Positions 32,899 to 39,770 of a DNA stretch of 39,770 bases are shown here, in pieces. The notes below the pieces were generated by a model. The model was not told the DNA's origin. It saw only the letters and a list, made by a program, of their open reading frames with translations, and did not search any database. The position numbers and the translations under genes are program-made. Source of the DNA: Catenovulum agarivorans DS-2 (GTDB taxonomy: Bacteria; Pseudomonadota; Gammaproteobacteria; Enterobacterales; Alteromonadaceae); contig NZ_ARZY01000041.1 of assembly GCF_000568405.1 (NCBI RefSeq), positions 1 through 39,770 of the forward strand, in the 5' to 3' direction. Position 1 is the stretch's first letter. The number at the start of each line of letters is the position of its first letter.

Positions 32899-35280
32899 CT
32901 ACTTATTTTGTTTTAAGTGACCATAGCGACGTTCGTATAGCTCTGTGTGCAGTTCTCTAGCTGCTTTGACCATAGCATTGTATGGAATATCAGTTACTGA
33001 TACAAAACCAACATTATAGTTTTCACCATCATATGCACGACCAGTAATTGGCGAGTCTAGGTATTGGAACCAGTGTGCACCAATGAAGTAGTCGTTGTCG
33101 ATAATTGAGCGCATATAATCTTTGTACATACGGGCTCTATCTTCTTGATTAGCCGCGTGAATCAAACCAGGGTGGAAGAAACCTGAAGCGGTTGTGCCCA
33201 TATGGAATTCACCAATGACGGTTGGCATATCCATTTCTTCTAAGAATTTCCATTTGTTTTGAGTTAACCCTTCTTTGTATAAATTAAAGCTGACAACATC
33301 AACATATTTTGCAGCTGCTTTAACCACAGGTTTCGGCATACCCCAGTCAGCAAAACGAACGCCCATGTACATATGGTTAGGCATGTATTTAGCTAATGCT
33401 TCATCAACAATACGGAAGTATTCAGCAGCATAGTTGTATAACAATTGCTCGTAATCAGCGATTTGTGTTGCATTGTTTACATCAAGTTTGCTGTTGATTT
33501 TTCCTTGTTGGAAAGCGTCCCAAGAGGCAACATTGGTTCCCCAAGCTTTATTTAGTTTACTGATTGAGCCGTATTTAGCTTTCATAGTGTCAGTAAACAT
33601 ATTTTTAGTTGGCGAATCATTACCGTCACGCGTTAATGTGTGAATAACAATTCCTAACTCAGATACTTTAGATTCTGGACGACCCCAGCTTTTTTCGTTG
33701 TCAATGAATACACCAACACACCAAGGGCTGCCTTTGACTTCGTTGGCAATTGTTTTAACTGTAATATCAGCTCGTTCAGCAAATAACGGGTCGAATGGAT
33801 CTGGTAAACCACCCCAGAAATCGTTACCACTTGAAACTTGTTTGAAGTCACCAATAATCCAGCCGTTGGCAAAGTAAGGAATACGATTATTTTGATAATA
33901 CATAGGGTCAATCCAGTTACCGAACGAAGTGAAACCCCAGCTCAGCATGCGATCAACCGTTACTTTAGACCAATCTTTTAAGTATGAATAAGGTGTCGTT
34001 TCACCATATTTGCGTTCTAAGTTTGCCATATAGAAGCTAAATACTTCACCACGCTCTAATGGACCCGAGTGTGCACCACGGCGATAACCATAGCTGCTGG
34101 CTAACGGATCATCATAGTCTGGCAACCATTCGAACATATTCTTACGAGTTTCAGAGACTAAATGGCGCGTTGGAATCGCAGACGGTGGTGGTGGATTCAA
34201 CCCTTGTGAATCTTCAGGGGTTACTTCGTCTGCAGTTCTTTGGTTGATTGCAGTTTGGTCAAAATCATAACCAGTCAAAGTAGTCGCGTTTGACATACGT
34301 ACGTTATCTATACCTGTTGTGAAATATAAATAACCTTCAGGGTCAACTAAGCTCCATTTACCACCCACTTTTTCGGTGCGGAAGTATCCAGTAGCTTCAA
34401 GTCTAGGGCCATCTTTCCAACCACTAAATTTGGTCCGGTCAGATATTTTTTTGCCTCCTTGTAGTTCTGCAAGTTCTTTTTCTTTAACTGCAAGCAATTC
34501 AGCCTCAGAGTGAATTTTCTCTTCGTATTCCATACGAGAAGGTTGGCCGAATTTATCTACGATATCCACAAGATAGTCAGGATCCATCTTAGGGTTTGGC
34601 ATTACTCGAACATTGTCAATTGTCACTTCTTTATTGTGAAGATTATATTGCACACTTAACGAGATCTTCGTGATGCCCGATGTGTCGAGGTTTTTATTAC
34701 CCCACATCCAAATAAATTGAACTTGGTCGTCACCTTCATTCCAAGTGGGTGGGTTAGAACGTAAACCTGAGCTTAAATTAAGCTCAACATTTTCACCGTG
34801 TTTATTTTTTGGACTGACTAAATCATGGCCAGCCATCTTTGAGTAATAGGTTTTAGCATCTTCTCCAACTGGCACGTTTACACTGCGGGTATACACTTGA
34901 CCGTTTTTGTCGAATACGTTCAAAAATAGTTGAGTGGAATACTGCCCAACATTTGAAATATCAAATGCAATGCTAAAGCTTTCGTATTCGCTCCAATCCC
35001 AAGGTTGGGCTGGGGTAAATTCAATAGAGGTCCATTCATGTGCTTTAGAATTAAATTTCACATTGAGCGCTTGGTCACCAGAGGTTGCACCTTGCTTTAC
35101 AATGCTTGCAGTTGCATTAGCTACTTTTACTTCAACAGGTACGGCTGAGTTTTCAAAGTCGAATAATACTTTATCCGGTTTGGTTTCAACTTGGCCTTGA
35201 GTATTGCCATCACTTGATTGGCAGGCAGCTAAGCCGATGCCCAGTAACGGAATCGCAGCTATTTTACTTCTGATTTTCAT
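32899..35280 (-). CDS. GH50 beta-agarase, lipoprotein
   Basis: A 793-residue lipoprotein; the lipobox LAAC puts the lipidated Cys at residue 20. A beta-rich carbohydrate-binding-like N-terminal domain (~35-230) precedes the catalytic (beta/alpha)8 domain (~290-790). Catalytic Glu529 (in FIDNEKSWG) and Glu691 (in VIGEFHMGT) have nearly the spacing of the Glu534/Glu695 pair of the Saccharophagus GH50 agarase Aga50D. It should release short neoagaro-oligosaccharides such as neoagarobiose, the substrate of the GH117 enzyme next door. AAAAGGTGA precedes the ATG. Divergent from GH117. Confidence 0.92.
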   Translation of the reverse strand: MKIRSKIAAIPLLGIGLAACQSSDGNTQGQVETKPDKVLFDFENSAVPVEVKVANATASIVKQGATSGDQALNVKFNSKAHEWTSIEFTPAQPWDWSEYESFSIAFDISNVGQYSTQLFLNVFDKNGQVYTRSVNVPVGEDAKTYYSKMAGHDLVSPKNKHGENVELNLSSGLRSNPPTWNEGDDQVQFIWMWGNKNLDTSGITKISLSVQYNLHNKEVTIDNVRVMPNPKMDPDYLVDIVDKFGQPSRMEYEEKIHSEAELLAVKEKELAELQGGKKISDRTKFSGWKDGPRLEATGYFRTEKVGGKWSLVDPEGYLYFTTGIDNVRMSNATTLTGYDFDQTAINQRTADEVTPEDSQGLNPPPPSAIPTRHLVSETRKNMFEWLPDYDDPLASSYGYRRGAHSGPLERGEVFSFYMANLERKYGETTPYSYLKDWSKVTVDRMLSWGFTSFGNWIDPMYYQNNRIPYFANGWIIGDFKQVSSGNDFWGGLPDPFDPLFAERADITVKTIANEVKGSPWCVGVFIDNEKSWGRPESKVSELGIVIHTLTRDGNDSPTKNMFTDTMKAKYGSISKLNKAWGTNVASWDAFQQGKINSKLDVNNATQIADYEQLLYNYAAEYFRIVDEALAKYMPNHMYMGVRFADWGMPKPVVKAAAKYVDVVSFNLYKEGLTQNKWKFLEEMDMPTVIGEFHMGTTASGFFHPGLIHAANQEDRARMYKDYMRSIIDNDYFIGAHWFQYLDSPITGRAYDGENYNVGFVSVTDIPYNAMVKAARELHTELYERRYGHLKQNK

Positions 35281-35484
35281 CTAATCACCTTTTAAATTGG
35301 CTGATTTACAATTGTTTCGTTGTTTTATGTAGATAGTTAACAAAATGTTTTGTCATAAGTAAAGTAGATCTATAGATTTTTAGCAACTAATTTTTTAGTT
35401 TTTAACTATAGTTGGTTCTATTAAAAAGTCTAAAATTCAAATTAGATTAATAAAAACATATTGTTAGAAATTGGCGCTCGGTTA

Positions 35485-35542
35485 TGGTTTAAACCAATTA
35501 ATTAAAATAATTGTTAACAATATACCATTTGTGCGCTATAGT
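35485..35542 (+). promoter_or_regulatory. GH117 promoter with upstream palindrome
   Basis: TTAACA (35514-35519) and TATAGT (35537-35542) are 17 bases apart, each one base from consensus. A perfect 12-bp palindrome TGGTTTAAACCA (35485-35496) sits just upstream of the -35 box and is a candidate operator. The remaining GH50-GH117 gap (35281-35593) is AT-rich with no gene. Confidence 0.6.
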
Positions 35543-35593
35543 GCAATTTATTGTGAATATTTAATATATGCCTATTCAGTTGAGGGTCATAAT

Positions 35594-36673
35594 ATGTCTG
35601 AAAAAAAGTTAAGTTTAGCCAGTAAACGTGCGATTGAACGTGGTTATGATAACAAAGATTCTTCTTGGTTAATTGAATTTGATGTAGAGCCACTACAAGG
35701 TGACTTTGAATTTCAAGAGGGCGTCATTCGCAGAGATCCAACTGCTGTTATCTTGGTCGATGGCTTATACCATGTGTGGTATACCAAAGGTGAAGGGGAA
35801 ACCGTTGGTTTTGGTTCAGACAATCCAGAAGACAAAGTATTTCCTTGGGACTTAACCGAAGTTTGGCATGCAACCTCTACAGATGGTTATACATGGAAAG
35901 AACAGGGCAGAGCGATAGGTCGTGGTGAACCAGGACGTTTTGATGACAGAGCGGTGTTTACTCCAGAGGTGTTAGCTCACGATGGCAAATTTTATTTGGT
36001 CTATCAAACGGTGCAATTCCCTTATACTAACCGCCAATATGAAGAAATTGCGATTGCATGGGCAGATTCGCCGTTTGGACCTTGGAATAAGTCAGACGCA
36101 CCAATTTTAAGCCCTTCCAAAGACGGTGAATGGCAAGGTGATGAAGACAATCGTTTTAAAGTTAAATCGAAAGGCAGTTTTGATAGTCACAAAGTACATG
36201 ATCCTTGTTTAATGGTGTTAAACAACAAATTTTATCTTTATTACAAAGGTGAAACCATGGGCGAGGGGATGAATTTTGGTGGTCGTGAAATTAAACATGG
36301 TGTGGCAATTGCTGACAATGTTTTAGGCCCGTATGTAAAATCCGAGTACAACCCAATTTCCAATTCAGGCCATGAAGTGGCTGTATGGAATTACAAAGGT
36401 GGCATTGCGTCACTTATCACCACTGACGGTCCAGAAAAAAATACCATTCAATGGGCACCAGACGGAATTAATTTTGAAATTATGTCGCACATCAAGGGCG
36501 CACCTGAAGCATTGGGGATTTTTCGTGATCCCGAAGGCAAAGAAATTGAAGCACCTGGTTTAGAATGGGGTTTATGTCATAAATATGATGACAGCTGGAA
36601 TTGGAACTATATTTGTCGCTATCGTATAAAGCGCCAAATACTTGATGCTGGCACTTTCCAAAATAGTAACTAA
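35594..36673 (+). CDS. GH117 3,6-anhydro-alpha-L-galactosidase (neoagarobiose hydrolase)
   Basis: A 359-residue enzyme with a five-bladed propeller-type fold. It cleaves neoagarobiose to 3,6-anhydro-L-galactose and D-galactose. D48 (RRDPTAV), D203 (VHDPC) and the H260-E261 pair (SGHEV) match, with the same spacing, the catalytic D90, D245, H302 and E303 of BpGH117. No signal peptide is present, so it acts in the cytoplasm. The open frame extends 41 codons upstream, but GAGGG lies before the ATG at 35594 and the promoter -10 box lies within the longer frame, so 35594 is the start. Confidence 0.93.
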   Translation: MSEKKLSLASKRAIERGYDNKDSSWLIEFDVEPLQGDFEFQEGVIRRDPTAVILVDGLYHVWYTKGEGETVGFGSDNPEDKVFPWDLTEVWHATSTDGYTWKEQGRAIGRGEPGRFDDRAVFTPEVLAHDGKFYLVYQTVQFPYTNRQYEEIAIAWADSPFGPWNKSDAPILSPSKDGEWQGDEDNRFKVKSKGSFDSHKVHDPCLMVLNNKFYLYYKGETMGEGMNFGGREIKHGVAIADNVLGPYVKSEYNPISNSGHEVAVWNYKGGIASLITTDGPEKNTIQWAPDGINFEIMSHIKGAPEALGIFRDPEGKEIEAPGLEWGLCHKYDDSWNWNYICRYRIKRQILDAGTFQNSN

Positions 36674-36704
36674 ATTAAACTAATACATAGATATTTTTAT
36701 CATT

Positions 36705-36732
36705 CACATATAAACATTGTTGTTTGTATGTG
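36705..36732. other. Inverted repeat downstream of GH117
   Basis: CACATATAAACA (36705-36716) and TGTTTGTATGTG (36721-36732) form a 12-bp stem with one T-G pair and a 4-base loop. It could be a weak terminator or an operator in the GH117-kinase gap. No strong T-run follows. Confidence 0.4.
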
Positions 36733-36770
36733 GTATCTTGTTTGTTTAGATATGTTCCCAATTAACAGGG

Positions 36771-36782
36771 TGTATGCATACA
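36771..36782. promoter_or_regulatory. 12-bp perfect palindrome before the kinase gene
   Basis: TGTATGCATACA is a perfect palindrome ending 15 bases before the ATG of the KDG-type kinase gene. Its position fits an operator for a GntR- or LacI-type repressor, but no regulator gene is in this part of the window. Confidence 0.4.
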
Positions 36783-36797
36783 TAAGGTAGTTTAGTT

Positions 36798-37724
36798 ATG
36801 ACAGGTTTATTGGTTGTTGGCGAGGGTATGGTTGAATTTAAGCAATCAGAAAATGGCCAACTGATGCAAAAATTTGCGGGCGATACTTTAAATGCAGGTA
36901 TCTACGCTAAGCGCTGGTCGCCAAATACTCAAGTGGGTTATTTTTCGGCGCTCGGTTCAGATATGTTTAGCGATAAAATGCGTGAGTATTTAGCTTCTGA
37001 AAACATTTCGGCTGACGCTGTTTACCAAACGGATTCTGCCAATATTGGTATTTACGCGATTCAAACTGATGAACACGGAGAGCGTTCTTTTACTTATTGG
37101 CGTAAAGATTCTGCTGCGACGCAAATGGTTGATTTATTGTTGGCTGCGGGTGGTGCAGATCAGTTACCAGCAGCCGACATCATATTTTTCAGCGGTATTT
37201 CGTTGGCAATTTTATCTGACGAAAACAAAGGTCGGTTACTTGATATATTGGCCCAGGCAAAAGCAAATGGCAGTAAGATTGCGTTCGATCCCAACTATCG
37301 ACCACGCATGTGGCGTGATCAATCTCATGCAATCGAGTGGATTGAAAAAGCCTACAAGTTATCAGATATCGCTTTACCAGGTTTAGACGAACATCAAGAT
37401 TTGTTTGAACAACAAACTGTAGAAGCAGTTAAAAACTATATGTTGCAACTTGGCGTAAGCGAGTTTGTGATTAAAGCGGGTAAACAAGGGGTATATGGTT
37501 ATACCGCAGAGCATAGTGCATGTCATGTTCCATTTAACCCAGCACCAAAACAGCTTGATTCAACGGCTGCAGGCGACTCTTTCGCTGGCACTTATTTGGT
37601 ATCTCGGGTTAATGGTCAAAGTGTTTTATCGGCCATAGAAAACGCGGATAAAGTTGCGCGTGAGGTTGTTCAACACCCAGGCGCAATTATGGATATTGAG
37701 TTATATAACAAAGCTTTTAAGTAG
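36798..37724 (+). CDS. 2-keto-3-deoxy-sugar-acid kinase (KDG kinase-like), PfkB family
   Basis: A 308-residue sugar kinase. The start LLVVGEGMVEFKQ, the segment KIAFDPNYRPRMW and the C-terminal DSTAAGDSFAGTYL with catalytic D260 are typical of 2-dehydro-3-deoxygluconokinases. In agar degraders, this reaction phosphorylates 2-keto-3-deoxy-galactonate (or -gluconate), formed from 3,6-anhydro-L-galactose released by GH117. The position 124 bases after the GH117 gene supports that role. In alginate users the same kinase also handles KDG from alginate, so it could serve both routes. Confidence 0.88.
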   Translation: MTGLLVVGEGMVEFKQSENGQLMQKFAGDTLNAGIYAKRWSPNTQVGYFSALGSDMFSDKMREYLASENISADAVYQTDSANIGIYAIQTDEHGERSFTYWRKDSAATQMVDLLLAAGGADQLPAADIIFFSGISLAILSDENKGRLLDILAQAKANGSKIAFDPNYRPRMWRDQSHAIEWIEKAYKLSDIALPGLDEHQDLFEQQTVEAVKNYMLQLGVSEFVIKAGKQGVYGYTAEHSACHVPFNPAPKQLDSTAAGDSFAGTYLVSRVNGQSVLSAIENADKVAREVVQHPGAIMDIELYNKAFK

Positions 37725-37807
37725 CTAGCTACTTTTATAGACGGTTTAGTAGTCGTGCTCTTGTAATGAGCAATATAGCAAGGACGCTTTTTTTAATGCT
37801 GATCAAT

Positions 37808-37842
37808 AAACCCGCATTTGAGTATTCATATGCGGGTTTTTT
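37808..37842. terminator. Bidirectional Rho-independent terminator
   Basis: AACCCGCAT (37809-37817) pairs with ATGCGGGTT (37830-37838), followed by a T-run to 37842. Read on the minus strand, TTTATTG follows, so it may also end the fbp transcript. It lies between the kinase and fbp. Confidence 0.8.
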
Positions 37843-37852
37843 AGTTCAAGTG

Positions 37853-38818
37853 CTAGAGTGTTTTGAGCAAGTAATCAACTTCCTCTTTTGAACCTGTGAT
37901 AACAGGGACTCGTTGGTGCAATTCACTTGGTTGTATATCTAAAATTCTATCCGTACCAGTAGAGGCTAAGCCGTCAGCTTGTTCTACTAACATCGCCATT
38001 GGATTTGCTTCGTAGAGCAAGCGTAATTTTCCTGGTTTAGTTGGCTCATCTGTATTGGCTGGATATAAGAAGATGCCACCACGCGATAATATTCTGTGTA
38101 CATCACCCACCATAGCGCCATTCCAGCGCATATTAAATTGTCGCTCTCTGCTACCTTCTGTGCCAGCTTGAAGCTCACTAATATAGTCTTTAATGGGTTG
38201 ATCCCAACGGTGGAAGTTCGACATATTAATTGAGAATTCGCTAGTTTGTGCTGGAATTGATAGTTCTGCTTTGGTTAGCAGGTAACCGCCATGCGTTCTA
38301 TCTAATGTGTATTGGCGAGTTGGACCGCCTGTTGTCATCACTAAGAGTGTTGAAGGGCCATACAGTACATAACCTGCGCACACTTGGTTTTTACCTGGCT
38401 GAGAAAATTGTAAGGGTGAATCGGCCGCAACATCATCTCTTGCAGGGTAGATTGTAAAAATAGTGCCGATTTGACCATTGATGTCAATGTTAGACGAACC
38501 ATCTAACGGATCGAATGCCACGATGTAAGGCGCGCCGTCTTGCCCTTTAACCACATCGTCTTCTTCTTCTGATGCGATAGCTCGAACATCTGGTGATGAT
38601 AACAACATGTCTTTAAGTAACTGGTTAGACAGTACATCGAGCTTTTTTTGCGTTTCACCCTGAATGTTTTCATCTAAGGTTGAGCCTAAAACACCACTGA
38701 GTGCGCCTTGATTGACACGAAAAGCAATTTCTTTACTTGCTGCCAATATGGTACGAATTAGCATGATGAGCTCTAAGGGTACGTTGTCTGCACGTAACGT
38801 TGGTATTAGTCGTTGCAT
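37853..38818 (-). CDS. fbp: Fructose-1,6-bisphosphatase, class I
   Basis: A 321-residue cytoplasmic enzyme hydrolysing fructose-1,6-bisphosphate to fructose-6-phosphate in gluconeogenesis. The metal-binding motif [13 protein letters not shown] and the acidic ASEEEDD stretch mark the class I family, as do the [16 protein letters not shown] and GGIFLYPAN segments. Gluconeogenesis is needed when growing on ketodeoxy acids and C3 products from algal sugars. The aldolase gene lies four bases upstream on the same strand, so the two are a transcription unit. Confidence 0.96.
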   Translation of the reverse strand: MQRLIPTLRADNVPLELIMLIRTILAASKEIAFRVNQGALSGVLGSTLDENIQGETQKKLDVLSNQLLKDMLLSSPDVRAIASEEEDDVVKGQDGAPYIVAFDPLDGSSNIDINGQIGTIFTIYPARDDVAADSPLQFSQPGKNQVCAGYVLYGPSTLLVMTTGGPTRQYTLDRTHGGYLLTKAELSIPAQTSEFSINMSNFHRWDQPIKDYISELQAGTEGSRERQFNMRWNGAMVGDVHRILSRGGIFLYPANTDEPTKPGKLRLLYEANPMAMLVEQADGLASTGTDRILDIQPSELHQRVPVITGSKEEVDYLLKTL

Positions 38819-38821
38819 TTA

Positions 38822-39770
38822 TTATTCTCCTGCGTATCTGTTTAGGCAGTTTAATTCGGCAAAACATCGTTGCAGGCGAGCAGACATAGATTCTTCTGCT
38901 TTGCGCAACCAAACTCTTGGATCATAGTATTTTTTATTAGGCTTATCTTCACCATCAGGATTGCCAATTTGCTCTTGTAAATAACCTTGGTTAGCATTGT
39001 AATAGTTATGAATACCTTGCCAAGTTGCCCATTGGGTGTCGGTATCGATATTCATTTTAACCACACCATACTCAATTGCTTCGGTTATCTCTGCTTGCGA
39101 AGAACCTGAGCCTCCATGAAAAACAAAATTTAAACTATTGGTTGGCAGATCAAATTTTTCGCTAACAAACACTTGTGAATTTTTTAAGATTACTGGCGTC
39201 AGTTTAACGTTACCGGGTTTGTAAACACCATGCACATTGCCAAATGATGCTGCAATCGTAAAGTTGTGGCTAATCGCAGACAGCTTTTCGTAAGCATATG
39301 CTACATCTTCAGGTTGGGTGTAAAGCGCACTGCTGTCGATTCCAGTGTTATCTACACCATCTTCTTCTCCACCCGTGCAGCCCAATTCAATCTCTAATGT
39401 CATGCCCATTTTGTTCATGCGCTCAAAGTAGCGAGCGCAGGTTTCAATGTTTTCTTCCAACGATTCTTCTGACAAGTCAAGCATATGCGAACTAAACAGC
39501 GGTTTGCCTGTTTTTTCAAAGTGAGATTCGTTGGCATCCAACAAGCCGTCAATCCACGGCAGCAATTTTTTAGCAGCATGGTCTGTATGTAAGATAACAG
39601 GTACACCATAAGCTTCAGCTACGGTATGGATGTAATGAGCAGCTGCTACACCGCCTAACACTGCATTTCCATGCCCCTGATAACTGTCTAGTTTGATACT
39701 TTTACCTGCAAAAAAGCCTGCACCACCATAGGATAACTGAATGATGATTGGTGATTGAACGGCGGCAGCC
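38822..39770 (-). CDS. fba: Class II fructose-bisphosphate aldolase, FbaA type (partial at window end)
   Basis: The gene runs off the right edge; about 316 C-terminal codons are present and the N-terminus is outside. It is very close to E. coli FbaA: zinc-binding HTDH, the LLPWIDGLLDA and PLFSSHMLDLSEESLEEN segments, ELGCTGGEEDGVDN, GNVHGVYKPGNV, FVFHGGSGS and VVKMNIDTDTQWATW. It interconverts fructose-1,6-bisphosphate with dihydroxyacetone phosphate and glyceraldehyde-3-phosphate, and is co-directional with fbp with a three-base gap. Confidence 0.96.
   Translation of the reverse strand, partial: AAAVQSPIIIQLSYGGAGFFAGKSIKLDSYQGHGNAVLGGVAAAHYIHTVAEAYGVPVILHTDHAAKKLLPWIDGLLDANESHFEKTGKPLFSSHMLDLSEESLEENIETCARYFERMNKMGMTLEIELGCTGGEEDGVDNTGIDSSALYTQPEDVAYAYEKLSAISHNFTIAASFGNVHGVYKPGNVKLTPVILKNSQVFVSEKFDLPTNSLNFVFHGGSGSSQAEITEAIEYGVVKMNIDTDTQWATWQGIHNYYNANQGYLQEQIGNPDGEDKPNKKYYDPRVWLRKAEESMSARLQRCFAELNCLNRYAGE

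Noticed and set aside
1-39770. CRISPR arrays, tRNA or rRNA genes, replication origins
   Set aside because: No regularly spaced repeats, no cloverleaf-like or rRNA-like segments and no DnaA-box clusters were seen by eye.

Overview
The window reads as chromosomal DNA of a marine, alga-degrading gammaproteobacterium of the Alteromonadales type (Catenovulum, Paraglaciecola or Agarivorans-like; genus not determinable here). The reasons are the AT-rich composition, many c-di-GMP and sensor proteins, a TonB receptor, PL7 alginate lyases, a GH50 agarase, a GH117 anhydro-galactosidase and an E. coli-like class II aldolase.

Region 1 (1-2490) is a scrap-yard of mobile DNA: an IS1182-like transposase remnant, a yefM-yoeB toxin-antitoxin pair, a possible integron attC-like site, and a higBA toxin-antitoxin pair bracketed by two decayed direct copies of a group II intron maturase 3' end. 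One copy still carries intron RNA domains V and VI.

Region 2 (2488-12340) is signalling and uptake: a REC-EAL phosphodiesterase divergent from a Cache-GGDEF cyclase, a Cache hybrid histidine kinase, and a TonB receptor coupled to a TPR-sulfotransferase.

Region 3 (12579-24512) is a brown-algal carbon block. Two PL7 alginate lyases (one lipoprotein, one secreted multi-CBM enzyme) are followed by a polyol locus: fructokinase, mannitol 2-dehydrogenase, an NCS1-family permease, two paralogous HAD phosphatases, a SorC-type regulator and an outer-membrane porin. A repeated 13-14 bp motif, in pairs about 20 bp apart, lies upstream of all three transcription units of this locus. It looks like the SorC operator and ties porin, permease and enzymes into one regulon. 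The inferred route is porin, then permease, then mannitol to fructose (dehydrogenase), then fructose to fructose-6-phosphate (kinase).

Region 4 (24580-28905) holds a split spermidine-synthase-like pair, a soluble PAS histidine kinase and an orphan periplasmic binding protein.

Region 5 (29106-39770) is a red-algal carbon block: a three-gene P450/ferredoxin/ferredoxin-reductase cassette of the kind known to demethylate 6-O-methyl-galactose from porphyran and agar, an orphan binding protein, a GH50 agarase lipoprotein, a GH117 hydrolase, a KDG-type sugar kinase, then fructose-1,6-bisphosphatase and the truncated aldolase. Agar is cut outside the cell and in the periplasm, anhydro-galactose is released by GH117 and its ketodeoxy product is phosphorylated by the kinase. 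The last two genes serve gluconeogenesis and glycolysis. No tRNA, rRNA or CRISPR array was seen.
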